From assembly GCA_965221585.1 (NCBI GenBank), contig OZ244898.1, forward strand, positions 1,178,001 to 1,242,000: a stretch of DNA of 64,000 nucleotides, given 5' to 3'. This DNA comes from VXYK01 sp965221585 (GTDB lineage: Bacteria; Actinomycetota; Acidimicrobiia; Acidimicrobiales; Aldehydirespiratoraceae). The position numbers and the translations under genes are program-made. This document shows, piece by piece, positions 1 through 8,000 of this stretch (position 1 is its first letter; every line of letters starts with the position of its first letter). The notes under the pieces are model-generated. The model worked only from the letters and a program-made list of their open reading frames with translations, did no database searches and was not told the origin of the DNA.

Positions 1-1370
1 TCGCCAATGGCGGCAATCTGGTGATGACCGGTTCCGAGCAGGAGGCCATCGGTATCCGCGTGTTCGACATCATCTCCACCACTGGAGACTTCGCAGACGC
101 TCATCCCGACATCGTGACGGCGTTCCTGCAGGTGACCGAGGACGCCAACCGGGCCTACAACGCGGACCGGTCGCCGTTCATCGACACCATCGCTGAGGCG
201 GCGGGCATGGAACGTGACGCCACGATCGCTCTGCTCGACGCGTTCGCCTTCCCCGAAAGCGACGTGCAGCTGTCCGATGCGTGGCTCGGCGGCACGGTGC
301 AGGCCACCATGAAGGAGCAGATGGACTTCTTCGTGGCCCAGGGCGAGATCGAATCAGCCCTGCCCAGCTACGACCCGTTCGTCGACACCAGCTTCCTCGA
401 AGCCGTCGTGGGCGGCCCGTCCTCGAGCGGCCCCGACACAATGGGCCTTGAGGAGTTGAACGTGGCGTACTTCCTGGAGTGGCCGACAGCGAATCAGGTG
501 GCTCAGCATGAGGAGACTTATGACGCTGAGTTGGGGTTGACGGTGAACTGGATTCCGTTCGCGTCGGGTGGTGACATGGCCCAGGCGATGGAGGCCGGCG
601 ACATCGACATCTCCTATTCGCAGGGTTTGACGCCGTTCGCGAACTTCGTGACCGGCGGGTCTGACCTGCTGCTGGTCGGCGTCGCGGTGACTTATGCCGA
701 CGCCGACAACTGCGTGGCCAACCCGGACCTCGGCATCACCGCCGACAACGCCGCTGAGACTCTGGCAGGCCAGAGCATCTACACGCCGTTGGGCAACGTG
801 ACCCATTTCAAGCTGTTGAAGATGCTCGAGCATCTCGGGGTGGACACCTCGTCGGTCGAGCTGATCCAGTCTGAGGGTGGTCCTGCTGCTGTGGCGGCGC
901 TGGATTCCGGTGATGTGGCCATGGCTTGTGCGTTCGGTGGAGCGGTCAACCAGATGATCGCCAATGGCGGCAATCTGGTCATGACCGGTGCTGAGCAGGA
1001 GGCCATCGGCATCCGCGTGTTCGACATCATCTCCACCACGGGAGACTTCGCCAATGAGTACCCTGGAGTGCTGACGGCGTTCTTGCAGGTGACCGAGGAC
1101 GCCAACCGGGCCTACAACGCCGACCGTGAGCCGTTCATCGACACCATCGCTGAAGCGGCAGGCATGGATCGCGGTCCGACAATTGCCTTGCTCGACGCGT
1201 TCGCCTTCCCCGAGAAGGATGTGCAGCTCTCGGATGCGTGGCTCGGCGGCACGGTGCAGGCCACCATGAAGGAGCAGATGGACTTCTTCGTGGCCCAGGG
1301 CGAGATCGCCTCGGCTCTGCCCAGCTACGACCCGTTCGTCGACACCAGCTTCCTCGAAGCCGTCAACTAG
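1..1370 (+). CDS. tauA: Taurine/sulfonate ABC transporter substrate-binding protein, tandem two-domain fusion (5' truncated)
   Basis: TauA-like periplasmic binding protein that delivers taurine or a related sulfonate to the TauBC-like permease downstream. The frame is open at the left window edge (codons in phase from base 3), so the N-terminus and signal peptide lie outside. About 133 residues that end one domain run through a short Gly/Pro/Ser linker into a second complete domain with no stop or signal peptide. The second domain starts near the stretch ELNVAYFLEWPTANQ and ends with the stop at 1368-1370. The C-terminal part of domain 1 is almost identical to that of domain 2, with a period of 957 bp (319 codons). 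Substrate is inferred from the adjacent pta and xsc genes. A tandem binding protein is unusual; an assembly collapse of two tandem genes is the alternative. Confidence 0.85.
   Translation, partial: ANGGNLVMTGSEQEAIGIRVFDIISTTGDFADAHPDIVTAFLQVTEDANRAYNADRSPFIDTIAEAAGMERDATIALLDAFAFPESDVQLSDAWLGGTVQATMKEQMDFFVAQGEIESALPSYDPFVDTSFLEAVVGGPSSSGPDTMGLEELNVAYFLEWPTANQVAQHEETYDAELGLTVNWIPFASGGDMAQAMEAGDIDISYSQGLTPFANFVTGGSDLLLVGVAVTYADADNCVANPDLGITADNAAETLAGQSIYTPLGNVTHFKLLKMLEHLGVDTSSVELIQSEGGPAAVAALDSGDVAMACAFGGAVNQMIANGGNLVMTGAEQEAIGIRVFDIISTTGDFANEYPGVLTAFLQVTEDANRAYNADREPFIDTIAEAAGMDRGPTIALLDAFAFPEKDVQLSDAWLGGTVQATMKEQMDFFVAQGEIASALPSYDPFVDTSFLEAVN
3..1365 (+). repeat. 957-bp-period tandem duplication inside the tauA-like gene
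   Basis: Bases 3-408 and 960-1365 align without gaps at an offset of exactly 957 bp. Only scattered differences are visible, partly synonymous. The first copy is cut by the window edge. The period corresponds to one mature binding-protein domain, so the repeat represents an in-frame gene duplication and fusion. Confidence 0.85.
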
Positions 1371-1490
1371 GTTCCCCTCCGACTGCTGCCGGGCAGCCAC
1401 AGTGACCAAGACAAGCTGTGGTTGCCCGGCGCAAGTCCGCTGGGCAATAATCGCTACAAGGTCCGTTTCGGACCCAAAAAGGGGGAGAAC

Positions 1491-2861
1491 GTGGATTCGA
1501 TCGTTCAAGGTTTGGCTGACGTTTACGATGCCATCACTTACGTAATCGCGCGGGGCGCTTACTGGCTGTCGGTGGCGTTCTTCGTCTTGGCTGCGGTCGG
1601 AGCGATCGCCATGTTCGTCGACCTGCTGATCACGCCATCGAAGCGCTTCCGAGACGCAGATCACTCGGCACAACCCCGCGACGGTATTGTGCTGATCGGC
1701 CAACTCATGGCAGGTTTGGCGCTCGCTGGTGGGGTTGTGCTGGTGTTTCGAGATACTGCCTCGGCTTGGCAACCGGCAGCTTCGTTGTTGGGTGGGGCGG
1801 CTCTGTTGGCCCTGCTCTTGTCGTACCGGCGCGCTGACGAACAGAAGCAGGTGGCGCTGGCCCGTTACGTTTGGCTCGCACTCGCGGTGAGTTCGGTGGT
1901 GGCGGTGATTCTGGCGTACATGCAACGCGAGGATTCCTCGATTCCCTTCCTGGGATTGCTGCTGGCGGTGTTCATTCTGGCCCGTGCCTGGTTTTCGCTG
2001 GCTCGCCCCGAGGTGCACTTCAATCCTTCCCAGGTCGAGGAGACACGCGAGTCGAGAACCGAGAGTCCGCTGGTGGTGGAGGAGCTCGGCATGGTTTACG
2101 AACTGCCCGACGGCGGCAAGGTCGAGGCCCTCAAGGATGTGAGCTTCACGCTCGAACCCGGCCGCCTGCTGACCCTGCTGGGTCCGTCGGGTTGCGGCAA
2201 GACCACGCTGCTGAACATTCTCGCCGGTTTCCTGGCACCCACCTCAGGCGTGGCCAAGCTGGGCAGCGAGGCGATCACAGGCCCCAGCCAGGACCGCGGC
2301 ATGGTGTTCCAGCAGGGGGCGCTGTTCGAGTGGCTCACCGTGAACGACAATGTCGGTTTCGGCGCCCGCATGAACGGCCGCTCCAGGCCCGCCTCACGCG
2401 AGGCCGTGCAGGACCTGTTGCGAATCGTCGGCCTCCAGGACTTCGGGGAGAAGGCCGTCTACGAGTTGTCGGGCGGCATGCAGCAGCGCGTGGCGCTGGC
2501 GCGCTGCCTCGCCAACGACCCCAAGATCATCTTCATGGACGAGCCGCTCGGCGCTCTCGACGCACTCACCCGCGAGAAGATGCAACGCCTGGTCCTCGAC
2601 CTGTGGAACGAGACCGGCAAGACCATCGTGCTGGTCACACACAGCGTCGAGGAGGCGCTGTACCTGGGAGACCAGCTGTTCGTCATGGCCCCCCGCCCCG
2701 GCCGCATCGAGAGGGTCTACAACCTGCCGTTCGCCCAGCAGGCGCTGACTGCCGACGCCCGAGAACTGAAGACGTCGCCGGACTTCATCAGCACCCGCGA
2801 GGAGATCCTGACGATGATCTGGGAGATGGAGGAGCAGATCATGGGAACAGGAGGCGTGTGA
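1491..2861 (+). CDS. tauB: TauB-like sulfonate ABC transporter ATPase with N-terminal membrane domain
   Basis: ATPase subunit of the taurine/sulfonate importer. From residue ~194 it is a normal TauB/SsuB/NitT-family ATPase: Walker A GPSGCGKTT, Q-loop VFQQGALFEW, signature LSGGMQQRVALARC, Walker B IIFMDEPLGALD and switch His in VTHSVEEAL. The first ~170 residues are not part of the family and contain about five hydrophobic segments (roughly 25-46, 65-86, 96-112, 123-143, 151-171). The protein is therefore ~456 aa rather than the usual ~255. GTG 1491 is preferred because AAGGGGGAG lies just upstream; an in-frame upstream start exists at 1422. It lies between the binding protein and permease genes. 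The membrane extension may anchor the ATPase or be a decayed extra subunit fused in frame. Confidence 0.85.
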   Translation: MDSIVQGLADVYDAITYVIARGAYWLSVAFFVLAAVGAIAMFVDLLITPSKRFRDADHSAQPRDGIVLIGQLMAGLALAGGVVLVFRDTASAWQPAASLLGGAALLALLLSYRRADEQKQVALARYVWLALAVSSVVAVILAYMQREDSSIPFLGLLLAVFILARAWFSLARPEVHFNPSQVEETRESRTESPLVVEELGMVYELPDGGKVEALKDVSFTLEPGRLLTLLGPSGCGKTTLLNILAGFLAPTSGVAKLGSEAITGPSQDRGMVFQQGALFEWLTVNDNVGFGARMNGRSRPASREAVQDLLRIVGLQDFGEKAVYELSGGMQQRVALARCLANDPKIIFMDEPLGALDALTREKMQRLVLDLWNETGKTIVLVTHSVEEALYLGDQLFVMAPRPGRIERVYNLPFAQQALTADARELKTSPDFISTREEILTMIWEMEEQIMGTGGV

Positions 2862-2903
2862 GCATGAGTCGTCCTGGGAAGCAGCAGAGCAAGGAGAGGA
2901 CCA

Positions 2904-3965
2904 ATGGCTGAGGGTCCCGGGGGCCACGCCCTGAAAGAGAACATCGAACAGCAGAACCGACCGGTGAACTGGCCGTTCAACTGGTTGTTCCGCCAGAAGG
3001 GCACCGACGCACGCAAGACGGTGACATTCGGCGACGCGGCCGAAGTCAGCGGTGCGCTTCCCTGGACGATCGCCAGCCTCCTTGTGGTCGTCTTCACCTG
3101 GTTCATCGCGACCTCGGTCTGGGGGCTGCCCTCTGAGTGGAGCGACTACGCAGACGAGGTGCGTGCGGGACTGACCGAGGATGAGAGCTACCGCCAGCGC
3201 GACCTGCTGCGGGACTGCGACAAGTCAGCCGACAATCCAGAGGACTTCCCGGGGTTGCCCGCCTGCTCCTACACCCAGTGGCTCAGCGAATCGACACTCC
3301 CCTCGCCGGTGCAGGTGTGGGACGCGGCCTGGGACTTCGCCCGTAACGGCTACAGCGGCTTCACCCTGTGGCAGCACTTGTGGCTGAGCTTCAGCAGGTT
3401 GGCCAAGGGGCTGTTCTGGGGAGTGGCCATCGGCGTTCCCATCGGCTTGGCCATGGGCCTCTCCAATCGTTGGCGGGGCATCTTCGACCCGGTGGTGGAG
3501 TTGCTCAGACCGATTCCGCCGCTCGCGTTGATCCCGCTGTTCATCGTCTGGTTCGGCATCGGCGAGGAAGGCAAAGTGAACCTGTTGCTGTTCGCGGCCA
3601 TATGGATCATGGTGATCGCGGCCCGTTCCGGAGTGCTGGCGGTGAACACCACCAAGGTTCATGCGGCCTATTCGCTGGGAGCGTCGAAGCCGCAGGTGTT
3701 GCGTCATGTGATTCTGCCCAACGCGCTGCCTGAGATCTTCACCGGGCTGCGGGTGGCGATCGGTGTGTGCTGGGGGACCCTGGTTGCTGCCGAATTGTTG
3801 GGCGCCAGTTCCGGTCTCGGATTCACCATCTTCAAGGCCCGCCAGTTCTTCCTGCTCGATTTGATGCTGTCGGCGGTGATCCTCATCAGCATTCTCGGGG
3901 TCACCATGGATGTGGCCATGCGGATGGCCGAGAAGAGGTTGATCCCCTGGCGAGGGAAGGGCTGA
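2904..3965 (+). CDS. tauC: TauC-like sulfonate ABC transporter permease
   Basis: Integral membrane permease of the taurine/sulfonate importer. There is one hydrophobic segment near residues 52-72, then an unusually long polar loop (~73-150, with cysteines near 105 and 121). The BPD_transp_1 permease domain follows (~155-345), with the EAA-type coupling loop around YSLGASKPQVLRHVILPNAL. The loop insertion makes it longer (353 aa) than E. coli TauC/SsuC. ATG 2904 follows the ribosome site AAGGAGAGG. It sits 42 bp after tauB and 21 bp before pta, consistent with one operon. Substrate is inferred from the xsc context. Confidence 0.88.
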   Translation: MAEGPGGHALKENIEQQNRPVNWPFNWLFRQKGTDARKTVTFGDAAEVSGALPWTIASLLVVVFTWFIATSVWGLPSEWSDYADEVRAGLTEDESYRQRDLLRDCDKSADNPEDFPGLPACSYTQWLSESTLPSPVQVWDAAWDFARNGYSGFTLWQHLWLSFSRLAKGLFWGVAIGVPIGLAMGLSNRWRGIFDPVVELLRPIPPLALIPLFIVWFGIGEEGKVNLLLFAAIWIMVIAARSGVLAVNTTKVHAAYSLGASKPQVLRHVILPNALPEIFTGLRVAIGVCWGTLVAAELLGASSGLGFTIFKARQFFLLDLMLSAVILISILGVTMDVAMRMAEKRLIPWRGKG

Positions 3966-3986
3966 ACACCAGTCCGTGGCCGGCCT

Positions 3987-4922
3987 GTGAGCGTTCTTGA
4001 AGACTGGTACAGCAGTGCTCGTGCGAACCCGCAGCGCATCATCCTGGCTGATGCAGGTGACGAGCGGGCGTTAGGGGCCGCCGCCCGCCTCAATACGGAG
4101 GGTCTGGCCGAGGTGTTCGTGGCGGGCAGGGACTTCGGCTCGCTCCGTGAGGTTGCCCATGAACCCGCCATGCGCCTCGTGGAGGAACTGGCTGCTGCCG
4201 AGACAGGGCCGTGGGCCGGCCGCCGACTCGATGTTGAGGATCCGTTGGTGGTGGCCACGGCACTGGTCAAAACTGGCTGGGCCGCGGGATGTGTGGGTGG
4301 CGCGAGCCGTTCCAGCGCCGAAGTGGTGCGGGCCGGGTTGCGGGTGCTCGGGGTCGCGCCGGGAGTCGAAGCGGTGAGCAGTTGCTTCTTCCTGGTGCTT
4401 CCCGACGGCCATGCAATGGTCTACGGCGATTGTGGAGTGCTGCCGGATCCCGATGATCAACAGCTGGCATCGGTGGCCGTCTCCAGCGCGGCTACGTTCG
4501 CTCAACTGTCCGGCGAGGAGCCTCGCGTTGCGATGCTCTCCTTCTCGACCAAGGGGAGCGCCCAACACCCGCGGGTCGACAAGGTGCGCAGCGCTGCCGC
4601 GATCGCTCAGCGGGCCGCGCCGGACCTGATGATCGACGGCGAGTTGCAGTTCGATGCCGCGTGGGTCCGGGCGGTCGGTGATGTCAAGGCTCCCGGCTCC
4701 GAAGTCGCCGGCAGAGCCAATGTGTTCGTCTTTCCGGATCTCGACTCCGGGAACATCGCTTACAAGATCACCGAGCGGTTGGGTGGGGCACTTGCTTTTG
4801 GACCTCTGCTGCAGGGGCTCGACGGCATTCTGCATGACCTGTCGAGGGGTTGTTCTGAAGATGACATCGTCAACGTGGCGGTCATCGCCTCAATCCAAGC
4901 CTCCGCGTTGCGCCCGGTCTAA
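3987..4922 (+). CDS. pta: Phosphate acetyltransferase
   Basis: Short single-domain phosphotransacetylase (311 aa) of the Pta/Ptb family. The N-terminus has the usual NPQRIILADAGDERAL pattern and the middle has the G-G-A-S..S and FSTKGSA..P motifs of the substrate site. It converts acetyl phosphate and CoA to acetyl-CoA and phosphate. In sulfonate degraders this step consumes the acetyl phosphate released by Xsc, whose gene lies 700 bp downstream, which fits the role. The GTG start at 3987 lies 21 bp after tauC. Confidence 0.9.
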   Translation: MSVLEDWYSSARANPQRIILADAGDERALGAAARLNTEGLAEVFVAGRDFGSLREVAHEPAMRLVEELAAAETGPWAGRRLDVEDPLVVATALVKTGWAAGCVGGASRSSAEVVRAGLRVLGVAPGVEAVSSCFFLVLPDGHAMVYGDCGVLPDPDDQQLASVAVSSAATFAQLSGEEPRVAMLSFSTKGSAQHPRVDKVRSAAAIAQRAAPDLMIDGELQFDAAWVRAVGDVKAPGSEVAGRANVFVFPDLDSGNIAYKITERLGGALAFGPLLQGLDGILHDLSRGCSEDDIVNVAVIASIQASALRPV

Positions 4923-4946
4923 CGTCTTGGTGATAGCTTCTAACGG

Positions 4947-5534
4947 ATGAGCGGACTGCCCAAGCGGACCCTTGACCAAGCGCAAGTCATCGAGTGCGCC
5001 TCCTACCTTGCAGACCGCGAGGGGTTCGACGCGGTCACCCTCACGCGCGTGGCCGACGAGCTCGGTGTTCGTCAACCGGCGTTGTATCGCCATGTTGACG
5101 GGTACGACGACCTCGTGAAACAGCTTGCACTGAGAGGTCGTGAGAAGCTGGCCCGGTCGCTGACCGAGGCGGCCATCGGTGTCTCGGGACCCGAGGCCGT
5201 CATTGCAATCGGCCGAGCCTGGCGGGATGTGGTGAGGACCCATCCTGGCCTGTATGCGGCGACGGACCGACATCCCTGCGCGGGTGATGTCGAGCTGGAG
5301 GAGGCGGTGGAGAGGATCGTGGGGATAATTGCACGGTCTTTGGGGGGCTTCAGCATCGACGAAGCCGAGCGGGTTCATGTGGCGCGTGGGCTGCGGAGTT
5401 CTTTCCACGGATTCTCTCACCTCGAGTCTGGCGACGGCCATCCCCATGAACACGACCTTGATGACACGTTCGATCATCTGCTGGAGCTCTTGATCGCCGG
5501 CATTCGCCACCTTGAGAGGGACTCCACACGTTGA
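4947..5534 (+). CDS. TetR/AcrR-family transcriptional regulator
   Basis: 195-residue TetR-type regulator. The N-terminal helix-turn-helix is visible at ~28-50 (VTLTRVADELGVRQPALYRHV), followed by a helical ligand-binding part of the WHG/TetR_C type with an FHGFSHLE stretch and a His/Asp-rich tail. It sits between pta and xsc on the same strand, so it is the obvious candidate to control sulfonate degradation, with sulfoacetaldehyde or taurine as possible effector. That role is inferred; no clear operator palindrome was found next to it. Confidence 0.85.
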   Translation: MSGLPKRTLDQAQVIECASYLADREGFDAVTLTRVADELGVRQPALYRHVDGYDDLVKQLALRGREKLARSLTEAAIGVSGPEAVIAIGRAWRDVVRTHPGLYAATDRHPCAGDVELEEAVERIVGIIARSLGGFSIDEAERVHVARGLRSSFHGFSHLESGDGHPHEHDLDDTFDHLLELLIAGIRHLERDSTR

Positions 5535-5554
5535 GAGGACTCCACAAGTTGAGG
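5519..5554. repeat. 18-bp tandem duplication at the tetR stop codon
   Basis: Two adjacent 18-bp units of the form GGACTCCACAMGTTGAGR, differing at two positions, span the 3' end of the regulator gene. Each unit carries a TGA in the same frame, so the gene end is effectively duplicated. Probably a small slippage duplication. Confidence 0.7.
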
Positions 5555-5623
5555 AGTGGGCGCTAGATAGTCTTGCGGATTAGTTATAGGCTCTTACAAC
5601 CGGTTCGGAATGGAGGAAGAAGC

Positions 5624-7390
5624 ATGACCCGGATGACCCCCAGCGAAGCGTTCGTCGAAACCATGGTTGCCAACGGCGTGACTACCGTCTTCGGGATCAT
5701 GGGCAGCGCTTTCATGGACGCAATGGACATCTTTGAGCCCGCCGGCATCGAGTTGGTACCGGTGGTCCACGAACAGGGTGCCGCCCATATGGCAGACGGT
5801 TACGCCCGAGTCAGTGGTCGTCACGGAGTCGTCATCGGGCAGAACGGCCCCGGTATCTCCAACTGCGTGACCGCTGTCGCCGCCGCCTTCTGGGCACACA
5901 GTCCCGTGGTCATCGTCACGCCCGAAGCCGGCACGATGGGCATGGGTCTCGGAGGCTTCCAAGAAGCCAACCAGCTCCCGATGTTCGAGGAGTTCACCAA
6001 ATACCAGGGTCACATCAACAACGAGAACCGAATGGCTGAGATCACCGCTCGCTGCTTCGATCGGGCGATGTCGGAGATGGGCCCGACGCAGCTCAACATT
6101 CCGCGTGACCGTTTCTACGGCGACATCAATGTGGAGATCCCGACTCCGATGCGACTCGACCGAGGTCCCGGAGGTGAGCGCACGCTCAACGAGGCGGCGG
6201 ACCTGCTGTCCCAAGCGCAGTTCCCGGTCATCGTCAGCGGCGGTGGCGTGGTGATGGGTGGGGGAATGGCGGAAACGATCGCTCTGGCCGAGAGACTCGG
6301 CGCTCCGGTGGTCAACAGCTACCTGCACAACGACTCGTTCCCCGCCAGCCACCCGCAATGGTGCGGACCCCTGGGCTATCAGGGCTCAAAGGCCGCGATG
6401 AAGCTGATCGCGCGGGCTGATGTGGTGGTGGCGCTCGGCACCCGCTTGGGACCCTTCGGAACCCTGCCCCAGCATGGTCTCGACTATTGGCCCGCGAATG
6501 CGAAGATCATCCAGGTTGACGCGGATGCGAAGATGCTCGGGCTGGTCAAGAAGATCGATGTCGGAATCTGCGGCGATGCCGGCGCGGCCGCGGCGGCTCT
6601 GACCGCGCGCCTGTCCGAGCGCACGCTGGTCGCGGACGAGAACCGTGCCGAGCGGGAGTCCACAATGCGTGCTGAGAAGTCCGCCTGGGAAGCCGAACTC
6701 GACGACTGGACCGAGGAGACCGACGACTTCAGCATCGACATGATCAAGGAGGCAGCAGCCGAGGAGGGCAGCTGGTTGCATCCTCGCCAGGTCTTGCGCG
6801 AACTGGAGAGGGCCATGCCTTCTCGGGTGATGGTGTCCACCGACATAGGCAACATCAACTCGGTATCCAACAGTTACCTGCGCTTCGAGGAGCCCCGGTC
6901 TTTCTTCGCGGCCATGAGTTGGGGCAACTGCGGCTACGCGCTGCCGACCATCATCGGCGCCAAGAAGGCTGCCGATGACCGTCCTGCCGTGGCCTACGCG
7001 GGTGACGGTGCCTGGGCGATGAGCATGGTCGAGGTGATGACCGCGGTGCGCCATGACATTCCTGTCACAGCGGTGGTGTTCCACAACCGCCAATGGGGAG
7101 CCGAGAAGAAGAACCAGGTTGACTTCTACGGTCGCCGGTTCGTGGCCGGCGAACTCGAAGGCGGCGAGAACTACGCGCAGATCGCCGGTGCAATGGGAGC
7201 GACCGGTGTCCGGGTTGATCAACTCGATGATGTCGGGCCGGTGCTCGAGAGGGCGATCGACGATCAGATGACGAAACGGCAGACCACGGTGATCGAGGTC
7301 ATGACCACCAAGGAACTGGGCGATCCGTTCCGCAAGGACGCCCTGAGTCGCCCGGTCCGCTACCTGGAGAAGTACGCCGAATTCACATAG
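5624..7390 (+). CDS. xsc: Sulfoacetaldehyde acetyltransferase
   Basis: ThDP-dependent Xsc (588 aa): sulfoacetaldehyde + phosphate gives acetyl phosphate + sulfite, the central desulfonation step of taurine and isethionate breakdown. The N-terminal ThDP-binding fold has the conserved glutamate in VPVVHEQGAAHMADGYAR. The middle domain has a GGGVVMGGG stretch, and the C-terminal ThDP motif begins GDGAWAMSM with a downstream N. The whole sequence reads as Xsc rather than acetolactate synthase (for example HNRQWGAEKKNQVDFYG). ATG 5624 is chosen because GGAGGAAG lies 5 bases upstream. It works with the Pta upstream. The taurine-to-sulfoacetaldehyde enzyme and a sulfite exporter are not in the window. 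Confidence 0.95.
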   Translation: MTRMTPSEAFVETMVANGVTTVFGIMGSAFMDAMDIFEPAGIELVPVVHEQGAAHMADGYARVSGRHGVVIGQNGPGISNCVTAVAAAFWAHSPVVIVTPEAGTMGMGLGGFQEANQLPMFEEFTKYQGHINNENRMAEITARCFDRAMSEMGPTQLNIPRDRFYGDINVEIPTPMRLDRGPGGERTLNEAADLLSQAQFPVIVSGGGVVMGGGMAETIALAERLGAPVVNSYLHNDSFPASHPQWCGPLGYQGSKAAMKLIARADVVVALGTRLGPFGTLPQHGLDYWPANAKIIQVDADAKMLGLVKKIDVGICGDAGAAAAALTARLSERTLVADENRAERESTMRAEKSAWEAELDDWTEETDDFSIDMIKEAAAEEGSWLHPRQVLRELERAMPSRVMVSTDIGNINSVSNSYLRFEEPRSFFAAMSWGNCGYALPTIIGAKKAADDRPAVAYAGDGAWAMSMVEVMTAVRHDIPVTAVVFHNRQWGAEKKNQVDFYGRRFVAGELEGGENYAQIAGAMGATGVRVDQLDDVGPVLERAIDDQMTKRQTTVIEVMTTKELGDPFRKDALSRPVRYLEKYAEFT

Positions 7391-7481
7391 CTTTTTTGGC
7401 CAGTACCTGGCTTCGCCGCTACGGCGTGGGTCGTCAGCTGGCGCAGCCGCGGTTGTCGGCCGGGGCAGCGAGGTTTGTGGG

Positions 7482-8000
7482 TCAGGTGGGGCCGGTGAGC
7501 GAACTCAGTAGGGCGTCGATTGCCTGATCGGCGATGGCGACCATCTCGTCGTCGGTCCGGTCCTGGATGGGATGCTCGGTCAAGACATGCGCCACGTCTG
7601 TTCCGAGGCTCTTGCTCTGCTGCTGCGCTCCATCGGCGAATTCGACGGTGGCGACGAATACTCCTGGAATGCCTCGGCGTTCGAGATCGTCGATGTCGTG
7701 CACACTGCACGTCGTGCAGGAACCTCAATCGGCGAGCGCCTCGATCACCGCGTCGCACGACACGGCGATCTCGTGGCGCAGATCGACCGGTGCCGGTTTG
7801 GTGAACGTCGGTTTCTTGTAGCGCTTCACCTCGGCGCCGAGCCCGGTCAGCTTCTCCTCCACACGATTGAGAAAAATATCGCCGCGGGGTTTGGAGATGT
7901 CGAGCAGCCCGACCGTGAGTCCGTTGAGAGACTCGGGCCTGGCGACACGCTCACGATTCTCCGGCCGCAATTCAGCAGTGGGATCCAGTACAACAGTCAT
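7482..8000 (-). CDS. UGSC-family selenoprotein (in-frame UGA = Sec92)
   Basis: The reading frame from ATG 8000 meets TGA at 7727-7725 and continues in the same frame to a TAG-free C-terminus ending near 7482 (172 residues). Around the TGA the product reads EALAD-U-GSCTTCSVHDID, which is exactly the U-G-S-C signature after which the UGSC (seleno)protein family is named. Homologues carry Cys or Sec at this site. A hairpin fitting a bacterial SECIS follows the UGA. ATG overlaps the stop of the upstream thioredoxin-like gene as ATGA, so the two are translationally coupled. Biochemical function is unknown; a redox role is suggested by U/C spacing and the partner. Standard gene calling would report two broken pieces. 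Confidence 0.85.
7688..7727 (-). promoter_or_regulatory. Candidate bacterial SECIS element of the UGSC gene
   Basis: Directly downstream of the UGA, after five bases, the mRNA can fold CUGCAC-GAC-GUGCAG: a perfect 6-bp stem with a three-base loop beginning with G. Position, stem and apical G agree with bacterial SECIS elements recognised by SelB. No folding calculation was run. Confidence 0.6.

Noticed and set aside
354..2018. Long minus-strand open frame opposite tauA and tauB
   Set aside because: His/Arg/Gln-rich shadow of GC-rich coding DNA in the other strand; no domain and fully antisense to convincing genes.
7391..7425. T-run plus hairpin after xsc as a terminator
   Set aside because: The T-run precedes the GCCAG-TAC-CTGGC hairpin on the plus strand, so the order is wrong for an intrinsic terminator.
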